A DNA stretch of 52,017 bases from Dehalococcoidia bacterium (GCA_022827945.1 JAJEIT010000092.1:1-52017), one strand, 5' to 3'. Shown: positions 41,510 to 49,794, numbered from the stretch's first letter. Numbers and translations: made by a program. The notes: generated by a model from the sequence alone, not told the origin.

Positions 41510-42346
41510 CCGGTCGGCTGCCGCCCCCGCCGCGTCCCCGATGCCTGTGCGCCGCAGCGCCGCGATGATGCGCTCCGCCGTGCCTTCGGGCGGGTCCGCG
41601 CGGTAGGTCATGATCGCGACCGCATCCACCAGATCCACCCGCGCCAGCGTCGCAAGCGTGTCCTCGAAGGCGCCCCACGCCTCCTCCTCGCCCGCCGCGA
41701 TCCGCTCGCGCAGCGCTTCCGGGGCGGGGATGCCCAGACGCTCGCTGATCGCGTCGAGCGACTCCGGCGTGAGCAAGGGCATCGCCATCGCCACCACATG
41801 GGCGTCGGGCCGCACCGCCTTCACGAACCCGGCCGACCGCAGCAGCGGCGCGAGGTCGAACACCGGCTGGGTCCAGATGCTGCGGGCCCCCGCCCGCAGC
41901 TTGTCGGCGAGCAGCCGGTCGGCGCGTTCGTCCTTCCGGTACTGGTCCAGCGCCGCCCCGATCGCCATCCCCGGCGCCGTGTCCTGCACGATTGCGATCG
42001 CCTCGGTCACGCGCGTCCCCGGCGTGTCGGCGGCGTGGTCGCCGCGCAGGCAGAGCACATGCCCGAGCCCGGCCTCGTGCGCCCGCGCCACGTCTTCGGT
42101 GATCGCCTCCCGCGTGCGCCCGCCCGTGGCCAGGTGCCAGATCGGCTCAAGACCGTCCCGCCGCAGCTCCAGCCCCGCCTCAAGGCTCGACTGGCGCTCA
42201 GGACGCTGGATGACGTTCACCGCCAGCGTGCGGGCTTCGAGCAGCCGCGCCCGCCGCCGCAGCACCGCCGGCTTCGACGTGCGTGGCGGCGTGATCTCCA
42301 GTGAGACGGGGAACTCGCCCCGCTCCATCGCCTCCGCAAAGGACAT
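41507..42346 (-). CDS. metF: Methylenetetrahydrofolate reductase (MetF-like)
   Basis: Reduces 5,10-methylenetetrahydrofolate to 5-methyltetrahydrofolate, the methyl donor for methionine synthesis. The 279-residue product has the N-terminal VSLEITPPRTS (Glu in the substrate site), IWHLATGGRTREAI (usually HLTC here, so divergent), GHVLCLRGDH (RGD motif), IGAALDQYRKDE and WTQPVFDLAPLL, which fit the FAD-dependent MTHFR barrel. It is 47 nt downstream of folC, consistent with a folate unit. The identity is probable; a related F420- or NADH-linked variant cannot be excluded. Confidence 0.8.
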   Translation of the reverse strand: MSFAEAMERGEFPVSLEITPPRTSKPAVLRRRARLLEARTLAVNVIQRPERQSSLEAGLELRRDGLEPIWHLATGGRTREAITEDVARAHEAGLGHVLCLRGDHAADTPGTRVTEAIAIVQDTAPGMAIGAALDQYRKDERADRLLADKLRAGARSIWTQPVFDLAPLLRSAGFVKAVRPDAHVVAMAMPLLTPESLDAISERLGIPAPEALRERIAAGEEEAWGAFEDTLATLARVDLVDAVAIMTYRADPPEGTAERIIAALRRTGIGDAAGAAADR

Positions 42347-42393
42347 CGGTCAAGCCTGTCCCGTGGGCCGGTACGAGTCCAGCGAGACGGCCC

Positions 42394-43734
42394 CTACCGC
42401 CCCGTCACGCTCTCGCCCAGCACTGCCGCCCGCGCCGACGCCACCGCGTACAGCGACCCCGTCACGCAGATCAGGTCCGCCTCCTCCGCCCGGTTCTTCG
42501 CCATCGCGATCCCCTCCGCCACGCTCCCCGCTACCTCTACGTGTGGCGTGAGCGGCCTGAGCTCGGCGGCCATCTCCGCGGGGTCGCGCGAGCGCCGCGA
42601 ATCGAGCTTGCAGCACCAGATGCCGCTCGCCAGCCCGGCCAGCTTGTACCCGATCCCGCGCAGGTCCTTCCCCGCCATCGCCCCCAGCACGAAGAAGCAG
42701 CGCCGCCACTCCAGGTACTCGCGCAGCGCCTCCGCCAGCGCCGCCGCCGCCGCCGGATTGTGCGCCCCGTCGGCGACCACCAGGGGCCGCTGCCCCATCA
42801 CCTCCAGCCGCCCCCCGATCCGCGTCCGCGCGATCCCCCCCGAGATCGCATCCTCGTCGATGCCCGCGCCCCGCGCGCGCAGCTCCTGCGCCACCGCCAC
42901 TGCCGTCACCGCGTTCCCCACCTGGTGGGCGCCCAGCAAGGGCGTCCGCAGCTCCCGCGAGCCGCCCGGCCCGTGCAGCAGGAACGACTGCCCGAAGACG
43001 TACCGCTCCAGCACGTCGGTGCTCCATTCCTCGTCCACCAGCCGCAGCTCCGCTCCCACCTCCCGGCAGCGGTCGCGCACCACCTGCGTCACCGCCGGAT
43101 CGGGCTGGGGCGCGAGCACGCAGGTCGAGCCGGGCCCGATGATCCCCGCCTTGTCCCGCGCGATCGCGACCGGCGTCTCGCCCAGGATGGCAGTGTGGTC
43201 CAGCGCGATCGGCGTGATCACCGCGATCTCCGCCCCCCCGTAGACGTTCGTCGCGTCGTAGGAGCCGCCCAGCCCCACCTCCACCACCTGCCAGCCGCCG
43301 TCCCCCAGCCGCTCCCGCGCCAGCCAGTGGAAGAGCGCCACGAGCACCCCGAACGTGCTCACCTGGCCGCCCGCCGACTCCTGCTCCGCCTCCACCGCGG
43401 CGCGGATGGCGCTCAGCCCCTCCGCCAGCTCCGGCATCGTCATCGGCTCGCCGTCGATGCGGATGCGTTCCCCGTAGGAGTGCAGGTGCGGGCTCGTGAA
43501 CAGCGCCGTTCGCTCCCCGCCCGCCCGCAGGATGCCCTCGACCATCGCCGAGACGCTCCCCTTGCCGTTCGTGCCGGTCACGTGAACCGTCCCCCGCCCC
43601 CGCTGCGGGTCGCCCAGCCGCTTCAGCAGCGAGCGCATCGAGGCGAGGTTCATGGGCGGACTCTTCGAGGCTCCCGGGTCCCGCTCCATGTCCACGAACG
43701 ACTCGAGGAATCTGATCGCTTCCCGCACGTTCAT
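42394..43734 (-). CDS. folC: Folylpolyglutamate synthase/dihydrofolate synthase
   Basis: Adds glutamate to dihydropteroate or folates using ATP. The 446-residue product has the P-loop GTNGKGSV (54-61), LFTSPHLHSYGERI, VEVGLGGSYDATNVY, ITPIALDHTAILG, and the C-terminal ADGAHNPAAAAAL, all Mur-ligase-type FolC landmarks. The ATG at 43734 has TACAAT 6 nt upstream and no Shine-Dalgarno. It heads the minus-strand series folC-metF-aldo/keto reductase-GMC. Confidence 0.94.
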   Translation of the reverse strand: MNVREAIRFLESFVDMERDPGASKSPPMNLASMRSLLKRLGDPQRGRGTVHVTGTNGKGSVSAMVEGILRAGGERTALFTSPHLHSYGERIRIDGEPMTMPELAEGLSAIRAAVEAEQESAGGQVSTFGVLVALFHWLARERLGDGGWQVVEVGLGGSYDATNVYGGAEIAVITPIALDHTAILGETPVAIARDKAGIIGPGSTCVLAPQPDPAVTQVVRDRCREVGAELRLVDEEWSTDVLERYVFGQSFLLHGPGGSRELRTPLLGAHQVGNAVTAVAVAQELRARGAGIDEDAISGGIARTRIGGRLEVMGQRPLVVADGAHNPAAAAALAEALREYLEWRRCFFVLGAMAGKDLRGIGYKLAGLASGIWCCKLDSRRSRDPAEMAAELRPLTPHVEVAGSVAEGIAMAKNRAEEADLICVTGSLYAVASARAAVLGESVTGR

Positions 43735-43740
43735 GCGGCC

Positions 43741-43746
43741 ATTGTA
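43741..43746 (-). promoter_or_regulatory. -10 element TACAAT for folC
   Basis: TACAAT on the minus strand ends 6 nt before the folC ATG at 43734. This is among the clearest leaderless promoters in the window. Confidence 0.55.
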
Positions 43747-43773
43747 GGTTCGCTGTGCCATGCTTGGCGGGCC

Positions 43774-44376
43774 GTGCCCGAGACCCGCCACCGCTTCGGA
43801 CCCCGATTCGAGCGCGCCATCGCCCTCATCGACGAGGCCAACGCCCCCGACCCCGTGACCATCGAGGTCGACGGCCGGGACGTGCCCAAGGAGCTCACGC
43901 ACGCGCGCATGCTCACCGCCTGGGTCGAACGCCTCCTGCCCGAACCCGGCGAGGCGCTCCTGCTCGCCGCCCGCGCCCACCACATCCGCCGCTGGGAGTC
44001 CCCCCGCGACACCTTCCCCGCCGGACGCCGCGGCTACCTCCGCTGGCGCCGTGACCTCCAGGTCCGCCACGCAGGCCACGCCCACGCCATCCTCGAGGAG
44101 TGCGGCTACGACGAGGACACGATCGCCCGCGTCGAACGCCTTATCCGCAAGGAGACGCCGAAGCGCGACCCGGAGGGCCAGGCCTTCGAGGACGGCCTCA
44201 CCCTCGTCTTCCTCGAAACGCAGCTCCACGACTTCGCCCTCCGCACCGACCCGGAGACGATGGCGAACGTCATCCGCAAGACCTGGAGCAAGATCAGCCC
44301 CGCCGCCCGGGACCTCGCCCTCGCCTCCGACCTCGCGCCCGAGGACCGCGCCCTTATCGAACGCGCACTCGCCTGA
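43774..44376 (+). CDS. DUF4202-type protein
   Basis: A 200-residue, mostly helical protein. The RFERAIALIDEANAPDP opening, VPKELTHARMLTAWVERL, AARAHHIRRWE, the WRRDLQVRHAGHAHAILEE stretch and a late FLETQLHDFA give the pattern of DUF4202/HD-like proteins found beside diverse metabolic genes. The RAHHIRRW and HAGHAHA histidines may bind metal. No enzymatic role is established. The GTG at 43774 is chosen because the frame is open upstream without any recognisable sequence. It is divergent from folC. Confidence 0.72.
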   Translation: MPETRHRFGPRFERAIALIDEANAPDPVTIEVDGRDVPKELTHARMLTAWVERLLPEPGEALLLAARAHHIRRWESPRDTFPAGRRGYLRWRRDLQVRHAGHAHAILEECGYDEDTIARVERLIRKETPKRDPEGQAFEDGLTLVFLETQLHDFALRTDPETMANVIRKTWSKISPAARDLALASDLAPEDRALIERALA

Positions 44377-44399
44377 CCCCTGCCCGCCTCCCTACCTCC

Positions 44400-44405
44400 T
44401 ACAAT
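44400..44405 (+). promoter_or_regulatory. -10 element TACAAT for the O-methyltransferase-like gene
   Basis: TACAAT ends 6 nt before the ATG at 44412, with no ribosome site between. Confidence 0.55.
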
Positions 44406-44411
44406 TGCCGC

Positions 44412-45071
44412 ATGGCTTCGGGCGAAGAGTTCGCACGCGAGTTGCTGGAGGCGCAGGCCGATCGCTTCGCCTCGCTGCTCGAGGGCGTGCCCGAGCCCAT
44501 GGCCGATGCCGCCGCGATGACTGCGCGCCAGCTCGCGACCCTCGTGCGGGCGACCCGCGCCAGCTACGTCCTCCTCGTCGAAGGCGAACCGCCGCCCGAC
44601 GCCGCCGGCCTCGACGCCACCGCCGTCGAGCAGCTCGCTGCCGGCCTCGCGTCCTACCGCGCCCTCCACATCGCGGGCGCGTTCGGACGCACCGGCCAGA
44701 TCGAGGTCGTCGAGCGCAGCCCCAAGGTCGCCGACGGCATCCGCCGCGCCGCCGAGCGCCACGCCCTCGCCGAGCACGTGCGCGTCCACTCCGGCAAGCC
44801 CCCCGCCGTCGTGCACGCCCTCAACGGACCCTACGACCTCGTCGTGCTCGGGGGCCGCTGGCGTGAGTACGAGCGCATGGAGGAGGACCTGACCCGCCTC
44901 ATCCGCATCGGCGGCTCCCTCACGATCGTCAACGCGGCTCCCCTCGCCGCCTCCGAGGGCCGTGACGCCGACGGTCTCCGCGCCTTCCTCTCCTTCCTCG
45001 CCGCCGACGAGCGCTACCTGCTCAGCACCGGGCTCGACTTCGACGGCGTCCTCGCCGCCCGCGTCCGCTAG
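44412..45071 (+). CDS. O-methyltransferase-like protein with degenerate SAM motif
   Basis: A 219-residue protein with the order of the O-methyltransferase-3 fold: an N-terminal helical segment, TGQIEVVERSPKVADGIRRA where motif II should be, GPYDLVVLGG where motif IV is expected, and LIRIGGSLTIVNAAPL near motif V. The glycine-rich motif I is not recognisable: the sequence there is LVRATRASYVLLVEGEP. It is therefore either a divergent methyltransferase or one that has lost SAM binding. The gene is probably leaderless and lies 6 nt upstream of the membrane-protein gene, forming a unit with it and mug. Confidence 0.65.
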   Translation: MASGEEFARELLEAQADRFASLLEGVPEPMADAAAMTARQLATLVRATRASYVLLVEGEPPPDAAGLDATAVEQLAAGLASYRALHIAGAFGRTGQIEVVERSPKVADGIRRAAERHALAEHVRVHSGKPPAVVHALNGPYDLVVLGGRWREYERMEEDLTRLIRIGGSLTIVNAAPLAASEGRDADGLRAFLSFLAADERYLLSTGLDFDGVLAARVR

Positions 45072-45077
45072 CCCCGC

Positions 45078-45581
45078 GTGACCGAACCGCCCCGCCGCCG
45101 CGTCCCCGTCGCCGCCGAGCAGAGCGTTCGGGAGGAACGTCGCAGCTTCTTCCGGTACGCCGCCATCCTCGGCGTTCTCGTCGGGATCCCCCTGGGGGTC
45201 TTCGGCCTGCCCGCCCTCCTCAATGTCTTCTTCGACGAGCCGACCGTCCCGTTCAACGGCGCCTACAGCGAGGATGGCCTGACCATGTGGGTCGAGTCGC
45301 ACGAGGTCGACGAGGGCTCGCCGCGCGCCGCAACCGTCACGCTGGGCCTGCGCACCGCCGAGCCCTGGGCGTTTGACCCGGAAGGCGTTGAGCTAGAGCT
45401 GTCGGAGGGCGACAACGCGCCCCTCGAGTCGTTCGTCGCTCCCGACGTGTTCGAGGCGGGGCCGCAGGGCACGCTCGTCCTGCGCTTCGACCTCTCCGGC
45501 GTCGAAGACGAGGCGGAGCCCCGCGCCGTTCGCCTAACGGACCCGAAGGTCCGCTTCGCCCTCACGGAAGAGGACCATTGA
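45078..45581 (+). CDS. Membrane-anchored hypothetical protein
   Basis: A 167-residue protein with a basic N-terminus, one transmembrane helix (about 27-51, FRYAAILGVLVGIPLGVFG) and a beta-rich, acidic outer domain (LTMWVESHEVDEGSPRAATVTLGL; EAGPQGTLVLRFDL). This suggests a type II or N-terminally anchored extracytoplasmic domain. I do not recognise the family. The GTG at 45078 lies 6 nt after the preceding gene. The stop overlaps the TTG start of mug as TTGA. Proximity does not reveal its role. Confidence 0.65.
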   Translation: MTEPPRRRVPVAAEQSVREERRSFFRYAAILGVLVGIPLGVFGLPALLNVFFDEPTVPFNGAYSEDGLTMWVESHEVDEGSPRAATVTLGLRTAEPWAFDPEGVELELSEGDNAPLESFVAPDVFEAGPQGTLVLRFDLSGVEDEAEPRAVRLTDPKVRFALTEEDH

Positions 45582-46144
45582 CGACTCCGTCCCAGACGCT
45601 CCCCCATTACGTCCGCCCCGGACTCCGCATCGTCTTCATCGGCTACAACCCCGCCATCTACTCCGCCGAGGCCGGCCACTACTACGCCCGCCGCGCGAAC
45701 GTCTTCTGGAAGCAGCTCAACGAGAGCGGCCTGCTCGCCCGCCCCGCCCGCCCCGAGGACGACGCCTCCCTCATGGACGAAGCCGGCATCGGCTTCGTCG
45801 ATCTCTGCCCCCGCCCCACCGTCCGCGCCGACGAGCTGACGCCGGACGAGATCGCCGCCGGCGCCCGGCGCCTCCTCGGCCAGCTCGAGGCGAACCAGCC
45901 CGCCTACGCCGTCTTCAGCGGGCGCGGCATCTACATCCACTTCGCCCGCCACGCCCTCGGCCTTCCCCGCGCCGCCCTGACGGGCCGCCCCGATGGCGTC
46001 CAGCCCGAACGCATCGGCGACACCATCCCCTACGTCGTGCCATCCTCGAGCGGGCTTGCCAGCCGCTGGCGGGCGGAGCGCCTCGATCTGCTCAAGGATC
46101 TCGCGAAGCTCCTCGGTCCCCCGCCCCCGTCCCCGCGCTCGTAG
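45578..46144 (+). CDS. mug: G/U mismatch-specific DNA glycosylase (Mug/TDG)
   Basis: Removes uracil or thymine mispaired with guanine, starting base excision repair. The 188-residue product has the catalytic region IGYNPAIYSAEAGHYYA (Asn24 corresponds to the catalytic Asn of Mug), NVFWKQLNESGLL, FVDLCPRPTVRADELT and a late VPSSSGLASRW, where Mug usually has NPSG. The TTG at 45578 is in the TTGA overlap with the upstream gene and is the only start that keeps the catalytic strand. It is the third gene of a unit beginning at 44412. Confidence 0.88.
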   Translation: MTTPSQTLPHYVRPGLRIVFIGYNPAIYSAEAGHYYARRANVFWKQLNESGLLARPARPEDDASLMDEAGIGFVDLCPRPTVRADELTPDEIAAGARRLLGQLEANQPAYAVFSGRGIYIHFARHALGLPRAALTGRPDGVQPERIGDTIPYVVPSSSGLASRWRAERLDLLKDLAKLLGPPPPSPRS

Positions 46145-46147
46145 GAT
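46142..46147 (+). promoter_or_regulatory. -10 element TAGGAT for the second alcohol dehydrogenase
   Basis: TAGGAT ends 6 nt before the ATG at 46154. Its first three bases (46142-46144) are the mug stop codon. Confidence 0.45.
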
Positions 46148-46153
46148 CGCGCC

Positions 46154-47152
46154 ATGCGCGCCGCCGTGCTCGAACGCCCCGCCCCAGCCGGCGACGGACC
46201 TCTCGTCCTGGCCTCCCGCCCCGACCCAATCCCCGCCCCCGGCGAGCTCTTGTTGCGCGTCCAGGCCTGCGCCGTCTGCCGCACCGACCTCCAGATCTGC
46301 GAGGGCGATATCGAGGCGCGCTGCCTCCCCGTCGTCCCCGGCCACCAGGCCGTCGGGACCGTGGAGGCGCTTGGCGAAGGCGTCGAGGACTGGCGCGCCG
46401 GCGACCGCGCGGGCGTCGCCTGGCTCGCGGGCGCCTGCGGCGCCTGCTCCCGCTGCGACGCCGGCCGCGAGAACCTCTGCGAGGCTGCCGAATTCACGGG
46501 CTGGGACCGCGACGGCGGGTACGCCGAGCGCCTCACCGTGCGCGCGGACTTCGCTGTCCCCCTCCCCGAGGACCTCGACCCCGTAGAGGCCGCGCCCCTC
46601 CTCTGCGGCGGCGTCATCGGCTACCGCGCCCTGCGCCTCTCCGGCATCGAGCCCGGCGGTCGCCTCGGCCTCTACGGCTTCGGCGCCTCCGCGCGACTCG
46701 CCCTGCAGGTCGCGACCCACTGGGGCTGCGAGGTCTTCGTCGCGACTCGCTCCGAACGCGACCGGCAACGCGCCCGTGACCTCGGCGCCGTCTGGGCCGG
46801 CGGGACCGACGACGCCCCGCCTGCGCCGCTCGATGCCGCCGTCACCTTCGCGCCCGCCGGCGAGGTCGTCGTCGCCGCCCTCAAGGCCGTCGACCGCGGC
46901 GGGACCGTCGCCGTCAACGCCATCCACCTCGACCGCATCCCCGAATTCCCCTACGAGCACCTCTGGTGGGAACGCAGCCTCCGCAGCGTCGCCAACTTCA
47001 CCCGCCGGGACGCGCGCGAGTTCCTCGCCCTCGCCGCCGCGATCCCCATCCGCACCGAGACGGACGTCTACCCCCTCGACGACGCCAACCGTGCCCTCGC
47101 CGACCTCGCCGCTGGCCGGGTCGAGGGCGCCGCCGTCCTCCGCATCGGCTGA
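46154..47152 (+). CDS. Zinc-dependent alcohol dehydrogenase (AdhP-like)
   Basis: A 332-residue medium-chain dehydrogenase. Cys42 (AVCRTD) and His64 (PGHQAVG) hold the catalytic zinc, and CGACSRCDAGRENLC forms the structural-zinc loop. GLYGFGASARLALQVA is the cofactor motif, with FGAS rather than GxGxxG's usual third Gly. The layout matches AdhP/AdhA-type short-loop alcohol dehydrogenases. It probably has its own leaderless promoter overlapping the mug stop. It is upstream of the Ddn-like genes; cooperation with them is not indicated. Confidence 0.9.
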   Translation: MRAAVLERPAPAGDGPLVLASRPDPIPAPGELLLRVQACAVCRTDLQICEGDIEARCLPVVPGHQAVGTVEALGEGVEDWRAGDRAGVAWLAGACGACSRCDAGRENLCEAAEFTGWDRDGGYAERLTVRADFAVPLPEDLDPVEAAPLLCGGVIGYRALRLSGIEPGGRLGLYGFGASARLALQVATHWGCEVFVATRSERDRQRARDLGAVWAGGTDDAPPAPLDAAVTFAPAGEVVVAALKAVDRGGTVAVNAIHLDRIPEFPYEHLWWERSLRSVANFTRRDAREFLALAAAIPIRTETDVYPLDDANRALADLAAGRVEGAAVLRIG

Positions 47153-47166
47153 GGCTGCGGGTCCGC

Positions 47167-47172
47167 TAGACT
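47167..47172 (+). promoter_or_regulatory. -10 element TAGACT for the first Ddn-like gene
   Basis: CCGCTAGACT, then a 30-nt leader with GGAGGAG before GTG 47203. The same sequence block recurs at 47721-47730 before the paralogue. Confidence 0.45.
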
Positions 47173-47202
47173 CGCCCGACGCACCAGCAGGAGGAGCCCG
47201 CC

Positions 47203-47685
47203 GTGTCCGCCGACCCCAGTTCCGAGTCCCTCGACGAGATGCGCGCACGGAACGCCGCGGCCCCGGTGTCGCTCGAGGAGATGCTCGCGCTCAACCGCAG
47301 GGTCATCGAAGAGTTCCGCGCCAACGACGGGAAGGTCAGCGGTATGTTCGCCAACGAACCCCTCCTCCTCCTCACCACCACCGGCGCGAAGACCGGCGAG
47401 ACCCGCACCAACCCCCTCGTGCACACCTTGGACGGTAACCGCGTCGTGATCATCGCCTCGTTCGGCGGCGCCCCGAAGCATCCCGCCTGGTTCCTGAACA
47501 TCCGCGCCAACCCCGAGGTCACCATCGAGCTCCCCGGAGAGACGTTCACCGCGAACGCCATCATCCCCGAGGGCGAGGAGCGCCGGCGCATCTACGACCA
47601 GCACGCCGCCGAGATGCCGCGCTTCGCCGAGTACCAGGCGATGACGACCCGCGAGATTCCGGTCGTCGTCATCCCCCGTCCGTAA
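47203..47685 (+). CDS. Deazaflavin (F420)-dependent nitroreductase-family protein (Ddn-like)
   Basis: A 160-residue protein of the Ddn/F420H2-dependent quinone-reductase group. Residues about 50-150 (PLLLLTTTGAKTGETRTNPL; VIIASFGGAPKHPAWFLNIRANPEVTIEL; EYQAMTTREIPVVVI) match the split beta-barrel fold that binds F420. Members reduce quinones, nitro compounds or unsaturated lactones. This implies the organism makes F420. The GTG at 47203 follows GGAGGAG. A tandem paralogue with a frameshift lies 72 nt downstream. Confidence 0.9.
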   Translation: MSADPSSESLDEMRARNAAAPVSLEEMLALNRRVIEEFRANDGKVSGMFANEPLLLLTTTGAKTGETRTNPLVHTLDGNRVVIIASFGGAPKHPAWFLNIRANPEVTIELPGETFTANAIIPEGEERRRIYDQHAAEMPRFAEYQAMTTREIPVVVIPRP

Positions 47686-47724
47686 CTGCGGGGTAGCGGC
47701 CCAGCGTTAGCGAACGTCGACCGC

Positions 47725-47730
47725 TAGACT
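47725..47730 (+). promoter_or_regulatory. -10 element TAGACT for the second Ddn-like gene
   Basis: CCGCTAGACT, then a 27-nt leader with GGAGG (47748-47752) 5 nt before the ATG at 47758. It is a copy of the upstream gene's leader. Confidence 0.45.
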
Positions 47731-47757
47731 CTGCCGACGCACCGCACGGAGGCGCCC

Positions 47758-48188
47758 ATGACATCCGAAGACCCCATCGCCCAGATGATCTCCTACAACA
47801 ACCACCTCATCGAGCAGTTCCGCGCCAACGGCGGGAAGGTCACGGGCCGCTTCGCCGATGCGCCCCTCCTCCTCCTCACACCACCGGCGCGAAGAGCGGC
47901 GAGAAGCGCACCACCCCCCTCGCCCACAGCACCGACGGCGACAACATCATCATCATCGCCTCCTACGCCGGGAACCCGAAGCACCCCCAGTGGTACCACA
48001 ACATCCGCGCCAACCCGGAGGTCACGATCGAGCTTCCGGACGAGACCTTCACGGTGAACGCCATCATCCCCGAGGGCGAGGAGCGCAAGCGCCTCTTCGA
48101 CCAGCAGGCCGAGAAGATGCCCGCCTTCGCCGAGTACCAGGCCAAGACCACCCGCGAGATCCCCGTCATCGTCATCCCCCGCCCGTAA
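47758..48188 (+). pseudogene. Frameshifted Ddn-like paralogue
   Basis: The first 41 codons (through LLLLT) match the upstream Ddn gene. At about 47879-47885 one C is missing relative to it (CACACCACC against CACCACCACC), and the frame shifts. After the shift the second frame reads a complete conserved remainder (GAKSGEKRTTPLA; IIIASYAGNPKHPQWYHNIR; EYQAKTTREIPVIVI) to TAA at 48186-48188 without any stop. The rest of the gene is intact, so the indel is either very recent or a sequencing error. If it is an error, the gene codes for about 143 residues. Confidence 0.75.
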
Positions 48189-48215
48189 GCGAAGCCACCA
48201 CAGAAAGGAACGACC

Positions 48216-49439
48216 ATGCCCCGACCCCGCGTCCTCACCGAGCTCGATGAGTGGCCCCGCCACCAGACGATCGACACCTTCAACTCCGTCCAGACCGCCA
48301 GCCCCGAGTGGAGCGACGGCTACTGGCACTGCTTCGGCGATCCCGCGGGTGAGGTCAACCTCATCACCGCCATCCGCCTCTATCCCAACACCGACGTGAT
48401 GGACGCCTACGCCATCGTCAGCCTCGATGACGGCAAGCAGTACAACCTGCGCGCCAGCCGCCGCCTCCGCCCCCGCATCGACGAGCTCCGTGTCGGTCCC
48501 TTCTGGCAGGAGATCATCCGCGGCATGCGCACCCTCCGCATCGGCTGCGACGACAACGCCCACGGGATCGAGTTCGACATCCTCTGGGAGAGCAAGGCGC
48601 CGGCCTACGACGAGGCCCCCGGCGTCCAGTACCGCCTCGATGGCCGCCTCGTCGCCGAGCGCTCCAACTACATCCAGGCCGCCGACATCGCCGGCTGGAT
48701 CAGGATCAACGGCCGCGAGTGGAAGTTCGACTTCGGCGACGGCTGGGGCGGTACCCGCGACCACTCCTGGGGCATCGGTGCAGGCACCGGCACGGGCGCC
48801 AAGCCCAACCCCGACGTCGCCCCGCCCCTGACACCCCCCGAACAGGGCAGCTTCCGCTCCGACGGCATGCGCCACTGGGCCGTCGTCAACATGCCCGACC
48901 GCTGCCTCTACTACGCCTTCCGCCTGGGCGAGGACGGCATCTACCGCGCCTCCGGCACCGGGCGCCAGTCCGATGTCGGCGTCCACTCCTGGGTGGAGTA
49001 CGCCTACGACTCCGACAAGGAGAGCTTCGCCTACACCGACGTCTCCATCTCCGACCACGAGTGGGAGGACGGCTTCCCCCGCTTCAAGCGCGGCAAGATC
49101 CACCTCACCCGCCCCGACGGCGTTGTCGAGAACTATCAGCTCGAGGTCGTCAGCGAGCCCGTCTACATGCTCGCCGGCGGCTACGCCCATGGCTGGAACG
49201 ACCGCCTCGGGCGCGGCGTCTTCCGCGGCGAGCTGCTCGTCGAGGGCGAGGTCTGGGACGTCTCCCACCCCACGAAGGTCTTCGACGACGACGGCAACGA
49301 GATACCGCAGATGAGCGGCGGCGGCTCCTACGCCGAGCTCTCGACCGTCTACACCAACATGGACGACCCCAGCGACACGGGCGTCGGCATCCTCGAGTGC
49401 GCGATCATGACCGAGTTCGAGGGGGTCAAGGGCCCGTAG
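48216..49439 (+). CDS. Large hypothetical protein, beta-rich and tryptophan-rich
   Basis: A 407-residue soluble protein I cannot assign. It has many aromatic residues in two similar-sized halves separated by a glycine-rich GTGTGAKPNPDVAPP linker around residue 195. Segments include GYWHCFGDPAGEVNLITAIRL, LRIGCDDNAHGIEFDILWE, AGWIRINGREWKFDFGDGWGG and HSWVEYAYDSDKESFAYTDV. The repeated strand pattern suggests two lipocalin-like or beta-barrel domains, as in carotenoid/steroid-associated DUF families, from memory. There is no signal peptide. The ATG follows AAAGGAAC. It is probably cotranscribed with the frameshifted Ddn gene upstream. Confidence 0.65.
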   Translation: MPRPRVLTELDEWPRHQTIDTFNSVQTASPEWSDGYWHCFGDPAGEVNLITAIRLYPNTDVMDAYAIVSLDDGKQYNLRASRRLRPRIDELRVGPFWQEIIRGMRTLRIGCDDNAHGIEFDILWESKAPAYDEAPGVQYRLDGRLVAERSNYIQAADIAGWIRINGREWKFDFGDGWGGTRDHSWGIGAGTGTGAKPNPDVAPPLTPPEQGSFRSDGMRHWAVVNMPDRCLYYAFRLGEDGIYRASGTGRQSDVGVHSWVEYAYDSDKESFAYTDVSISDHEWEDGFPRFKRGKIHLTRPDGVVENYQLEVVSEPVYMLAGGYAHGWNDRLGRGVFRGELLVEGEVWDVSHPTKVFDDDGNEIPQMSGGGSYAELSTVYTNMDDPSDTGVGILECAIMTEFEGVKGP

Positions 49440-49483
49440 CCCTGCCTGCCCGCATGGCGGGCACCAACCCCTGGAGATGAGAG

Positions 49484-49741
49484 ATGTACGTCAGCCACGA
49501 CGCGCTGGCCGATGCCATGTACGTCAGCTTCCACCTTCCCGAGGGCGGCGATTCCCATGCCGACCCCATCGACAGCGGCCGCATTCGCTGTATTGACAAG
49601 GCCGGAAACGTCTACGCCTACGAGTTCCTGTTCGTGAGCACGGGCGTCTCGTTCGAGGGCATCGACACGGAGGACGCGACCCGCATCCGCGAGGTCATCC
49701 GTACGGCCATCGCCGCCCTGGAGCCGCTCACGGCTGCGTGA
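49484..49741 (+). CDS. DUF2283-like small protein
   Basis: An 85-residue protein resembling the DUF2283 group. YVSHDALADAMYVSFHL and GRIRCIDKAGNVYAYEFLFVS form a small sheet like the usual DPEADALYIRL...VxVDxxGxIVGIEI pattern. The function of the family is not known; it is often found near toxin-antitoxin genes, from memory. The ATG at 49484 follows GGAGATGAG. The PaREP1/HEPN-like gene follows 53 nt downstream on the same strand, so the two may be partners. Confidence 0.6.
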   Translation: MYVSHDALADAMYVSFHLPEGGDSHADPIDSGRIRCIDKAGNVYAYEFLFVSTGVSFEGIDTEDATRIREVIRTAIAALEPLTAA

Positions 49742-49794
49742 CAAAGACCGACCATTGCCTGTAGCATGCATAGTGCGAAGCGAGAGCATTTGAG

